Positions 17,471 through 24,473 of a stretch of 64,000 nucleotides of DNA are shown piece by piece (the first letter of the stretch is position 1; every line of letters starts with the position of its first letter). The notes beneath the pieces are model-generated. The model saw only the letters and a list, made by a program, of their open reading frames with translations, searched no databases and was not told the origin of the DNA. The stretch is from an uncultured Alphaproteobacteria bacterium (GTDB lineage Bacteria; Pseudomonadota; Alphaproteobacteria; RF32; CAG-239): the NCBI GenBank assembly GCA_944393175.1, contig CALXZH010000012.1, positions 1-64,000 of the forward strand, given 5' to 3'. Made by a program: the position numbers and the translations under genes.

Positions 17471-17563
17471 TTTCTTTATGTGTTCTATTATAAGGTGTAC
17501 ATCTTGTTTATTTGTAATAAATAGTTATATTCTTATTGCATAATTTTTCTTTATGTTCTATTA
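17471..17563 (+). promoter_or_regulatory. XRE gene control region: promoter flanked by direct repeats
   Basis: TTTCTTTATG-TG-TTCTATTA (17471-17490) recurs as TTTCTTTATG-TTCTATTA (17546-17563), differing by one dinucleotide. Between them lies a promoter, TTGTTT (17514-17519) and TATATT (17536-17541), spacing 16. The repeats may be operators for the gene at 17611 or for the divergent ampG. Confidence 0.45.
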
Positions 17564-17587
17564 GTAGATAGCGTGTTGTTCATTACA

Positions 17588-17600
17588 CTTAATAGTTAAG
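17588..17600. promoter_or_regulatory. 13-bp perfect palindrome before the XRE gene
   Basis: CTTAA-TAG-TTAAG is a perfect inverted repeat ending at the ribosome binding site AAGAGG. It is a candidate autoregulatory operator. Confidence 0.4.
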
Positions 17601-17610
17601 AGGATGTATT

Positions 17611-18075
17611 ATGACTGGTTATGTTAACGGTTCTAAGCGTAAAGATACTAACTCTACACAGCCTAATCCGGTAGATGTTTATGTCGGTAGTAAACTAAAA
17701 CAGAGAAGAATGTTGATGGGGCTTTCTCAAAAGCAGATGGCTGCTGTTTTGGGTGTGACTTTTCAACAAGTACAAAAGTATGAAAATGGTGTAAATCGAA
17801 TTAGTGCTAGTCGTTTGTGGGATATAAGCAAAATTTTGAAAGCTCCGGTTGAGTTCTTTTTTGACGGAATGAACGAGGGTATCAGCAACCAAAGTCCGAT
17901 GATGTTGCGTAACGGAAATGTGCCTGAAACGGACAATAAAACGGATAATTTTGATGACCCTATGTTGAAGTCGGAAACTATAAAGTTGGTTAAGGCATTT
18001 ACTTCAATTGAAGATAAAAAACTTTCACATCAAATATTAGACTTGATGGTGGCTCTGTCGTCTTTTAATCATTAG
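17611..18075 (+). CDS. XRE-family transcriptional regulator
   Basis: The 154-residue protein has one helix-turn-helix domain at about residues 25-85 (LKQRRMLMGLSQKQMAAVLG, then FQQVQKYENGVNRISASRL), a very common pattern in alphaproteobacterial regulators of the PhrR/SinR type. The C-terminal half is unlike a ligand domain and may serve dimerisation. It has a good AAGAGG site, and repeats and a palindrome in its promoter suggest autoregulation. The stop overlaps the convergent Smr gene by four bases. Confidence 0.9.
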   Translation: MTGYVNGSKRKDTNSTQPNPVDVYVGSKLKQRRMLMGLSQKQMAAVLGVTFQQVQKYENGVNRISASRLWDISKILKAPVEFFFDGMNEGISNQSPMMLRNGNVPETDNKTDNFDDPMLKSETIKLVKAFTSIEDKKLSHQILDLMVALSSFNH

Positions 18076-18617
18076 CGATGGCGGCGCAACAGTATGTAAA
18101 AGGCTCCTGTTCCTCCCAGTTTAGCCGGAGGGTGGTTGTAGGCTAATATTAGGGGGCGAAGTTCATTTCCGTTTAGCCAGAGTGGAACATACTCTCTTAG
18201 TTTTCCTTTGGGGGTAAGAAAGTTGTCAGGATTATCCTCTCTGCTGAGGCCTTTGCCCGTGATGATTATTATGCATCTTTTTCCTGAAATATACGAACTT
18301 TGCACAAAGTTAAATACTGCATCTTTTGCATCTTCTTCATGATAGCCGTGAAGGTCAAGATTTCCTTCTATCGGAAATTCACAACGTTTGAATTTTTTGG
18401 CCGTGTTGGCATCAATGTTGTCGGTATTGCCCATAATTAGCGGGTGTAAGTCTTCGCCGCGATAGGCTTGAGCCAAATTTATGGTCTTTTTTATTTCGGG
18501 CAGTTTTATCGGAGCTACAGGAGGTTCTGCTTGCGGTTTAATTTTTTTTACGTCCTTTATTGCCTCAGCCCAAGCATCCTCATCTTCGGGTGTTTTATTC
18601 GGCTGCTGCTTGGACAT
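18072..18617 (-). CDS. Smr domain protein
   Basis: The 181-residue protein has a charged, proline-rich N-terminus and a C-terminal Smr domain (about residues 95-181) with LDLHGYHEEDA, IITGKG and the ending GGTGAFYILLRR. Smr domains are nucleases related to the MutS2 tail. The ATG at 18617 with GGAAA is favoured over a GTG at 18653. It overlaps the preceding membrane protein gene by 23 bases. The mltA-smr neighbourhood is common in alphaproteobacteria. Confidence 0.88.
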   Translation of the reverse strand: MSKQQPNKTPEDEDAWAEAIKDVKKIKPQAEPPVAPIKLPEIKKTINLAQAYRGEDLHPLIMGNTDNIDANTAKKFKRCEFPIEGNLDLHGYHEEDAKDAVFNFVQSSYISGKRCIIIITGKGLSREDNPDNFLTPKGKLREYVPLWLNGNELRPLILAYNHPPAKLGGTGAFYILLRRHR

Positions 18618-19098
18618 TTTCTGTTTCCGAAGTTTGAGGGGTGTCTTTTTCACTTACCATGTAGTCGGCAAAGTTTTTGACCACAAATTCTTTCCAGTCG
18701 CCTTCAGGTGAAACACAACCTTGTTTTTTGTTGGCGGCATTAACTAAGACTATTCCTCCGAAATTCCATAGTTTGATGCAATTGTCATAACTTTGCATAA
18801 AATATTCTTTGGTGCGCTCAATTAGGTAGCGGTCAACCCTCTTTTTGAAGTAGGTAATGTAAACCAAAATCATCGCAATGATAAAAGCTAAGCCAAAAAA
18901 GACACTCACGGTTAATATCAATATTAAGCCGATGACAACCGGTGTTAAAACCGGCAGAAGGTTTTCCCATACATCATATACGGGTGACCCCGGGCGATTG
19001 ATTCTTCCATAGTCCAGATAAAGCCGTAATTGGTTCTTTTCTATTGCGGTTTGTAAGGCTTTATAAATTAAATAATCAGCTTTGCTTGGTTTATTCAT
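18595..19098 (-). CDS. Two-helix membrane protein of unknown function
   Basis: The 167-residue product has a soluble N-terminus, two adjacent membrane helices (about residues 47-83) and a cytoplasmic tail ending in an acidic, Ala-rich segment. No family was recognised. Its start overlaps the mltA stop (ATGA) and its end overlaps the Smr start by 23 bases, so it is tightly coupled to both and may work with MltA or at the envelope. It is an unexpected insertion in the mltA-smr pair. Confidence 0.72.
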   Translation of the reverse strand: MNKPSKADYLIYKALQTAIEKNQLRLYLDYGRINRPGSPVYDVWENLLPVLTPVVIGLILILTVSVFFGLAFIIAMILVYITYFKKRVDRYLIERTKEYFMQSYDNCIKLWNFGGIVLVNAANKKQGCVSPEGDWKEFVVKNFADYMVSEKDTPQTSETENVQAAAE

Positions 19099-20312
19099 GG
19101 TTGGTTGGCCTTGTTTTGCGGAATGAGAATAAAATATCTGCCGGATGAATTCATTTTGCCGGCTTTATCTAAAACATCATCTTTGCCGGAGCCCCAGAAA
19201 TAGTCCCCGCGAATCGGTCCTTTGATTGCACTGCCAATGTCTTGAGCAACAACCAATTTTTCAATCTTTTCATGGTCGGGACCCGTGGTCTCAAGCCATA
19301 TTAGGGCTCCCAAGGGGATGTAGTTTTTATCAACAGCCAGGCTGCGTCCGGCGTGAAGTGGTACGCCTTGTGCTCCTATCGGGCCGTCGGCTTGAGAAAT
19401 GCGGTGGAAGATAAATCTTTTGTTTTCTCGCATCTCTTTTTGGGCTACTTGCGGATTGTTCTTTAACCATTTTTTGATGTTGCCCATTGAGGCTTCACCC
19501 GGTTTTATATAGCCTTTCTCCAGTAAAATACTGCCAATGCCTTTGAATGGATGCCCATTGTGGTCGGCATAGCTTACGCGGACTTGGCGTCCGTCCGGCA
19601 AAGTGGCAACAGCAGAGCCTTGAATTTGCATAATGTTAATATCAATATTGCTGTCACCCCACAAAATTACCGGTGCGGAAATTTTGTATTTTTCTATTTC
19701 TTCACGTGTATAATAAGGAATTAATTTTTGGTCTTTGATTCTTCCTACCAAGCGTTTGTTGGGAAGAGAGGAATCAAAGTCATGAGGATTAAATTCTATT
19801 AAATCCCGCGGCTTGCCATATATCGGATAGCGATAAAGCGTGGTTTGTATCGGCGAGGCATTGATGGTGGCTTCATAATAGGAGGTAAATTTTCCTTGGT
19901 CCGAATTGTCGGCTATTACTAAAAAAGGTAAAAAATTGCTTTCCAAATAATGTTTGAATTCAACGTCCGTCGAAATTCCTTGCGTAAGGAGTTTTTGGCA
20001 GGCCAATTGATATGCCGCAGTTGGTATCCTTAATTCTGAGTTGGACATATAGGTTGAGTTTTCTTGAAGAATTTTGGCGCAGCTGTATTTAAAACCACTC
20101 AACGCTTCTTCCAGATTATCGTTGTTCCAATTTGCTAAATCGCTAAAGGCATATGGGCGCAATCTGACTTTGGGACGCAAAGGCAGAGTTTCGGTTGTTT
20201 TTGTTGAGGTAATTTGCGGTAACTCTTCACTTTGAGGGGAAGATTTCTGCTCTTCTTTTCCGCAAGAGGTTATTAAAAGTAAGCAAGAAAATAAGTAAAT
20301 TATTTTTTTCAT
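19095..20312 (-). CDS. mltA: MltA-type lytic murein transglycosylase lipoprotein
   Basis: The 405-residue protein has a signal peptide with lipobox LITSC and the MltA core: FTSYYEATINAS, IQGSAVATLPDG-x-VRVSYADHNG, followed by a 3D domain with AVDKNYIPLGALIWLET and the catalytic Asp in VVAQDIGSAIKGPIRGDYFWG. It cleaves glycan strands to anhydro-muropeptides, the substrates of AmpG. The start at 20312 is chosen because it begins the signal peptide. It lies 11 bases after the Tim44-like gene. Confidence 0.93.
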   Translation of the reverse strand: MKKIIYLFSCLLLITSCGKEEQKSSPQSEELPQITSTKTTETLPLRPKVRLRPYAFSDLANWNNDNLEEALSGFKYSCAKILQENSTYMSNSELRIPTAAYQLACQKLLTQGISTDVEFKHYLESNFLPFLVIADNSDQGKFTSYYEATINASPIQTTLYRYPIYGKPRDLIEFNPHDFDSSLPNKRLVGRIKDQKLIPYYTREEIEKYKISAPVILWGDSNIDINIMQIQGSAVATLPDGRQVRVSYADHNGHPFKGIGSILLEKGYIKPGEASMGNIKKWLKNNPQVAQKEMRENKRFIFHRISQADGPIGAQGVPLHAGRSLAVDKNYIPLGALIWLETTGPDHEKIEKLVVAQDIGSAIKGPIRGDYFWGSGKDDVLDKAGKMNSSGRYFILIPQNKANQP

Positions 20313-20323
20313 GGCGCGGGGCT

Positions 20324-20983
20324 CTACTTTTTGGTCGAAACAAGAAGCCAATTCGGACTGGTGGATGTCAGACATCTTTCAAAAGTCCAGACATCGGTTA
20401 TGTTTTGGATGAAGTTTTCATCGCCTTCGATTACTTCGTCATCTTTGTTTTTTAAGATGTTGACTTGCTCGGAAACAAACTTAACCGTGATTTTGGCAAT
20501 GTCATCGGAAGAAATTTTGGCGGAAGTGATTTCGGCCTCGTCAAAACCGATTAAGTCGGTTTCAGAGGTGATGCCTTCGGCTTTGCGTTGGTTGATGATT
20601 TCTTGGAATTTTTTGTTGAGCTTTTTGCTGACCAAACTTTCAAGCGTTTCGGTATCGCCCTTGCTAAATGAGGTGACTATTATTTCAAAAGCTTTTTTGG
20701 CCGAATTAATAAAATGTTCTTTATTAAAATGGGGAATCTTGCTCAAAACTTTGTCAGTTTCACTTAATTCTTCCGTTTCTGGTGATTTTTCAGATGTGTT
20801 TTCAAGTGCTTGTTTTTGTTTCTCGGCTTCTTTGGCAATCATGTCAAAAATTTTGGCAACACTTTCTTCCGTGATTTTGTGTTGCGGAGAAGATATGTTT
20901 GGTCGTGTGCCTAAAAGACTTTTTAATTTTCCAAAAACTAAAACGACTACAATCAACAAAATGATTATATCTAGAGAACCCAT
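20324..20983 (-). CDS. Tim44-like domain membrane protein
   Basis: The 219-residue protein has one N-terminal membrane helix (SLDIIILLIVVVLVFGKL), a charged linker and a C-terminal Tim44-like domain (HFINSAKKAFEIIVTSFSKG to the end, with ITDVWTFERCL). This family is the alphaproteobacterial relative of mitochondrial Tim44 and the TimA lipoproteins and is usually encoded beside secB and mltA, as here. Its bacterial function is poorly defined; membrane protein handling is inferred. A strong promoter precedes it. Confidence 0.88.
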   Translation of the reverse strand: MGSLDIIILLIVVVLVFGKLKSLLGTRPNISSPQHKITEESVAKIFDMIAKEAEKQKQALENTSEKSPETEELSETDKVLSKIPHFNKEHFINSAKKAFEIIVTSFSKGDTETLESLVSKKLNKKFQEIINQRKAEGITSETDLIGFDEAEITSAKISSDDIAKITVKFVSEQVNILKNKDDEVIEGDENFIQNITDVWTFERCLTSTSPNWLLVSTKK

Positions 20984-21019
20984 TTTATTTCAGACCTTTC
21001 AATTTTAAATACTATTTTA

Positions 21020-21048
21020 TATATAGCTTTTTATCCTCTATTTATCAA
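21020..21048 (-). promoter_or_regulatory. Promoter of Tim44-mltA-smr operon
   Basis: Minus-strand TTGATA (21043-21048) and TATATA (21020-21025) are 17 bases apart, divergent from secB. Confidence 0.7.
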
Positions 21049-21058
21049 CCATAAATAT

Positions 21059-21087
21059 TTGACCTAAGAGTTTATTTGTTGTAGCTT
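21059..21087 (+). promoter_or_regulatory. Promoter of secB
   Basis: TTGACC (21059-21064) and TAGCTT (21082-21087) are 17 bases apart. The -35 is good and the -10 is weak. Confidence 0.45.
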
Positions 21088-21115
21088 ATTAAAAAATTTT
21101 TTGAAAGGAAGTTTT

Positions 21116-21577
21116 ATGAACGATAATCAACAAAATAATGCCGGCGAAAATGCCTCAAATCAGCCGACAATTATGATTCATACTCAGTATATTAAAGATT
21201 TATCTTTGGAAATTCCGCATGCTCCGGAAATTTTCAGAGGATTGAACGAAGCACCGGCTGTCAGCGTGCATGTTGATGTCGATGCGCAACATATGCATGA
21301 CAATTTTTATAATGTCAGCCTCAAGTTTAGAATGGACGGCGATGTTAAAGCGCAAAAATTGTTTATTCTGGAGTTGGAATATTCGGCAATTGTTTCTTTG
21401 CAAATTCCGCAAGAAAATTTGGAACCGGTCTTGTTGGTGGAAATTCCGAGACTGATTTTCCCGTTTGCCAGAAACGTTATTACCAACTGTTTGACCGAAG
21501 GCGGCCTGCCTCCGTTTATGCTTACTCCGATTGATTTTGCAACACTCTATAATCAAAGAAAGCAAAACAAACAGTAA
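21116..21577 (+). CDS. secB: SecB protein-export chaperone
   Basis: The 153-residue protein keeps preproteins unfolded and passes them to SecA. Signature parts are QYIKDLSLEIPHAPEIF, VHVDVDAQ, and the C-terminal LVEIPRLIFPFARNVI with FMLTPIDFATLYNQR. An Asn/Gln-rich N-terminal extension is present. The ATG at 21116 follows GGAAG at good spacing; a TTG at 21101 is in frame but lies upstream of that site. It diverges from the Tim44-like gene, a conserved alphaproteobacterial arrangement. Confidence 0.95.
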   Translation: MNDNQQNNAGENASNQPTIMIHTQYIKDLSLEIPHAPEIFRGLNEAPAVSVHVDVDAQHMHDNFYNVSLKFRMDGDVKAQKLFILELEYSAIVSLQIPQENLEPVLLVEIPRLIFPFARNVITNCLTEGGLPPFMLTPIDFATLYNQRKQNKQ

Positions 21578-21643
21578 AAAATGCTGGATTATTTAATTTT
21601 TGTATGTTATAGATGTTGACATAAATACAAATAATATTATTGG

Positions 21644-21669
21644 AGTGGGGCCGAAAGCCCCGCTTTTTT
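21644..21669 (+). terminator. Intrinsic terminator after secB
   Basis: TGGGGC and GCCCCG pair around CGAAA with AG/CT extending the stem, followed by six T. It lies 67 bases beyond secB and 31 bases before rimP. Confidence 0.8.
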
Positions 21670-21700
21670 ATTAGAATTTACAGAGTGGGAATTTGAAAGA

Positions 21701-22219
21701 ATGCAAAAAAAACACCCTTTGCAAGATATGTTGGAGCCAGCTATTTCCGAACTCGGATATGAAACGGTCAGAATTTTGACGATAGGTCAGGCGAATCCAA
21801 CTTTGCAGATTATGATTGATAAGCTCGACGGTTCGGATATCGTGGTTGATGATTGTGCGAAGGTCAGTCGTAAAATCTCGGAAATTTTAGATGCAAACGA
21901 CCCGATAAAAGATAAATATAATTTAGAGGTTAGCTCTCCGGGGTTGGACAGACCTTTAACAAAAGTTGAACATTTTAAGCGCTTTGTCGGATATGAGGCA
22001 AAAGTTGAAACAGATGTTGCCATTGACAACAGAAAACGGTTCAGAGGTGTGATTGAGAGTGTTGATGATGAAAACACCATCCATCTTAAAGCAGATGAGG
22101 TTGAATACAGCGTGCCTTTTGATGCTGTCAGCAAAGCCAAAATCGTTATGACCGACGAGTTGTTGCAAAAATATGTGGATGAACACCCCGAATGCGGTGA
22201 ACATTTGATTGAGGAATAA
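21701..22219 (+). CDS. rimP: Ribosome maturation factor RimP
   Basis: The 172-residue protein is needed for 30S assembly. The N-terminal domain carries LEVSSPGLDRPL, the RimP signature, preceded by DDCAKVSRKISEILD. The C-terminal SH3-like domain follows. It is the first gene of the rimP-nusA-ylxR-infB-rbfA cluster, 40 bases before nusA. Only a weak purine stretch (GAAAGA) precedes the ATG. Confidence 0.94.
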   Translation: MQKKHPLQDMLEPAISELGYETVRILTIGQANPTLQIMIDKLDGSDIVVDDCAKVSRKISEILDANDPIKDKYNLEVSSPGLDRPLTKVEHFKRFVGYEAKVETDVAIDNRKRFRGVIESVDDENTIHLKADEVEYSVPFDAVSKAKIVMTDELLQKYVDEHPECGEHLIEE

Positions 22220-22259
22220 TTTTTTTTAAGTTTTTAACTGCAAACTAAAGAGGATAAAA

Positions 22260-23789
22260 ATGCAAAATATTGAAAATATGCCAAGACCGGAAATTATTTT
22301 GGTGGCTGATACCGTTGCCCGCGAAAAAAACATTGATAAAGAAGATGTTTTTGGCGCTATGGAAATTGCCATTCAAAAGGCGGCTCGCTCCAAATATGGT
22401 TTTGAACACGATATAAGAGCTTCTATTGACAGAAAAACAGGTGCTATCACTTTGGCTCGCTATCGTGAAGTGGTGGACGAATTGCAACCGGCCGAAGGTG
22501 AAGATGATGATCTCCAAAATGCTACTAAAATTTTACTTGAAGATGCTAAAGTTTATAATCCTGACATTAAGGTCGGTGAGTTTTTAATTGATGAATTGCC
22601 TCCGATTGATTTTGGTCGTATTGCCGCACAAACCGCAAAACAGGTTATTATGCAAAAAGTGCGTGATGCCGAAAGAAATAAACAATTTGAAGAGTATAAA
22701 GAAAAAATCGGCACAATCGTTAACGGTACGGTTAAAAGAATCGAATTCGGAAATGTTATTTTGGATATTGGTAAGGCTGAAGCTATTTTGCGTCGTGATG
22801 AAATTATTCCTCGGGAAAAATTCAAAAACGGCGACAGAGTTCGTGCTTATGTATTAGATGTTCGTCGCGAAAACAAAGGTCCGCAAATCTTCTTGTCTCG
22901 TACCTGTCCTGAATTTATGGCAAAATTGTTTACGCAAGAAGTTCCCGAAATTTATGACGGCGTGGTTAAAATTATGGGCGTGGCTCGTGATCCGGGTTCA
23001 AAAGCCAAAATCGCCGTTAAAGCCGATGATATGACCATTGATGCCGTCGGTGCTTGCGTCGGTTTGCGTGGTATTCGCGTTCAAGCCGTCGTTACCGAAC
23101 TGCAGGGCGAAAAAATTGATATTGTTCCTTATTCTGAGGATAAGGCTCAATACATTGTTAGCGCTTTGGCTCCGGCTGAAGTTACAAAAGTGGTTTTGGA
23201 TGAAGAAAATAACCGCATTGAAGCCGTTGTTCCGCAAGACCAATTCTCTATTGCAATCGGCAGAAGAGGTCAAAATGTTAAATTAGCCTCTCAGTTGCTC
23301 GGATGTGATATTGATGTCTTGACCGAAGAACAAGAGCAAGAACGTCGCGCAAACGAAAATAAAGTTCGTTCTCAACGCTTTATGGAAGCTTTGGATGTTG
23401 ATGAAATGATTGCTCATTTGCTTATTGCCGAAGGTTTCTCTACCGTTGATGAAATTGCAATGGTGCCTTTGAATGAATTGGCTGAAATCGAAGGATTTGA
23501 TGAAGATGTTGCTTCGGAGCTGCAAGCTAGAGCTAAGGCTTATGTTGAAAAGAGAAATGAAGAATTTGCCAAGAAAAGCCAAACTTTGGGTATTGATGAA
23601 AAACTCAAAGCTATTGAGGGCTTAGATCAAGATATGATTTTGACACTGGCCGATAAAGGTGTTAAAACTATTGATGATTTGGCGGATTTGGCTGCTGATG
23701 AGTTGATGGAAATGCTCGGCGAAAACGTGCTTTCCGAAGTTGAAGCCAATAAAATTATTATGGCTGCTCGCGCTCACTGGTTTGAGTAG
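22260..23789 (+). CDS. nusA: Transcription termination/antitermination factor NusA
   Basis: The 509-residue protein has the N-terminal RNA polymerase domain (1-130), an S1 domain (about 150-214), two KH domains (about 220-350, with the IGRRGQNVKLAS loop) and two C-terminal acidic helix-hairpin-helix repeats (about 390-430 and 445-505). It controls pausing, termination and rRNA antitermination. AGAGGAT precedes the ATG. The two C-terminal repeats match proteobacterial NusA. A strong hairpin follows the gene at 23807-23840. Confidence 0.96.
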   Translation: MQNIENMPRPEIILVADTVAREKNIDKEDVFGAMEIAIQKAARSKYGFEHDIRASIDRKTGAITLARYREVVDELQPAEGEDDDLQNATKILLEDAKVYNPDIKVGEFLIDELPPIDFGRIAAQTAKQVIMQKVRDAERNKQFEEYKEKIGTIVNGTVKRIEFGNVILDIGKAEAILRRDEIIPREKFKNGDRVRAYVLDVRRENKGPQIFLSRTCPEFMAKLFTQEVPEIYDGVVKIMGVARDPGSKAKIAVKADDMTIDAVGACVGLRGIRVQAVVTELQGEKIDIVPYSEDKAQYIVSALAPAEVTKVVLDEENNRIEAVVPQDQFSIAIGRRGQNVKLASQLLGCDIDVLTEEQEQERRANENKVRSQRFMEALDVDEMIAHLLIAEGFSTVDEIAMVPLNELAEIEGFDEDVASELQARAKAYVEKRNEEFAKKSQTLGIDEKLKAIEGLDQDMILTLADKGVKTIDDLADLAADELMEMLGENVLSEVEANKIIMAARAHWFE

Positions 23790-23806
23790 CTGTTATAAAG
23801 GAAGTT

Positions 23807-23840
23807 GGAAAGGAAGTGATTTAAATGAAACTTCCTTTCC
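23807..23840 (+). promoter_or_regulatory. 11-bp perfect hairpin between nusA and ylxR
   Basis: GGAAAGGAAGT and ACTTCCTTTCC pair perfectly around a 12-base loop. No T-run follows, so it is more likely an RNA processing or stabilising element within the operon than a terminator. Confidence 0.5.
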
Positions 23841-23867
23841 GTCCTTGTTTTGGATATTTTGTGGTTG

Positions 23868-24446
23868 ATGACATATATGAAAGAAGATAAAACAAGAAAA
23901 GACATTGTGTCCGGTAATGTGATGAATGATAATGATTTACTTCGCTTTACCGTAACACCGGATAATGTGGTTATTCCCGATTTTAAGAAAAGACTGCCGG
24001 GGAAGGGAATCTATGTCGCTTGTTCTATGTCTTCGCTTAAAATTGCTATTGAGAAAAATTTATTTGCCAAAACGCTCAAAAAAAATGTAAAATTACCACC
24101 GGATTTGGCAGAAATGGTTGAAAATTTACTGCGCAAAAAAGGGTTGGAAGATATTTGTTTGGCAAAAAAAGCCGGCGATTTATTGACCGGTTTTGAAAAA
24201 GTGGCGGAAGCTCTGAAAAAGGGTAAAGTCGCTTTTTTGTTAGAAGCTAAAGATGCCGGTGAAGACGGTCATGAAAAATTGGTGTCTTGGGCTAAAAATT
24301 TGGAAGTTTTTATGTTGTATGGAGTTGAGGAGTTAGACAAGGCGTTAGACAGAGTAAATACGGTGCATGTGGCATTTTTAAAAAACGATATGGCTAAAAT
24401 GGTCTATAACGATTTGAAAAAACTTGATGAATTCTTAAACTCATAA
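23868..24446 (+). CDS. YlxR (DUF448) RNA-binding protein fused to an L7Ae-like domain
   Basis: The 192-residue product has an N-terminal YlxR domain (residues ~8-85: TRKDIVSG, LLRFTVTPD, LPGKGIYVACS, KNLFAKTLKKNVKLP) and a C-terminal L7Ae-like domain (LEDICLAKKAGDLLTGFEKV, KGKVAFLLEAKDAG). It sits between nusA and infB as usual and probably binds RNA. The Cys usual after TRK is Asp. The start is uncertain: 23868 and 23877 are both ATGs without a clear ribosome binding site. Confidence 0.88.
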   Translation: MTYMKEDKTRKDIVSGNVMNDNDLLRFTVTPDNVVIPDFKKRLPGKGIYVACSMSSLKIAIEKNLFAKTLKKNVKLPPDLAEMVENLLRKKGLEDICLAKKAGDLLTGFEKVAEALKKGKVAFLLEAKDAGEDGHEKLVSWAKNLEVFMLYGVEELDKALDRVNTVHVAFLKNDMAKMVYNDLKKLDEFLNS

Positions 24447-24473
24447 AATATAAGTTACGGAGATTGTGATATA

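Noticed and set aside
21616-21644. Perfect TTGACA upstream of rimP as a promoter -35
   Set aside because: No acceptable -10 at 16-18 bases; TATTAT lies at spacing 13 and a terminator follows at once, so it was not called.
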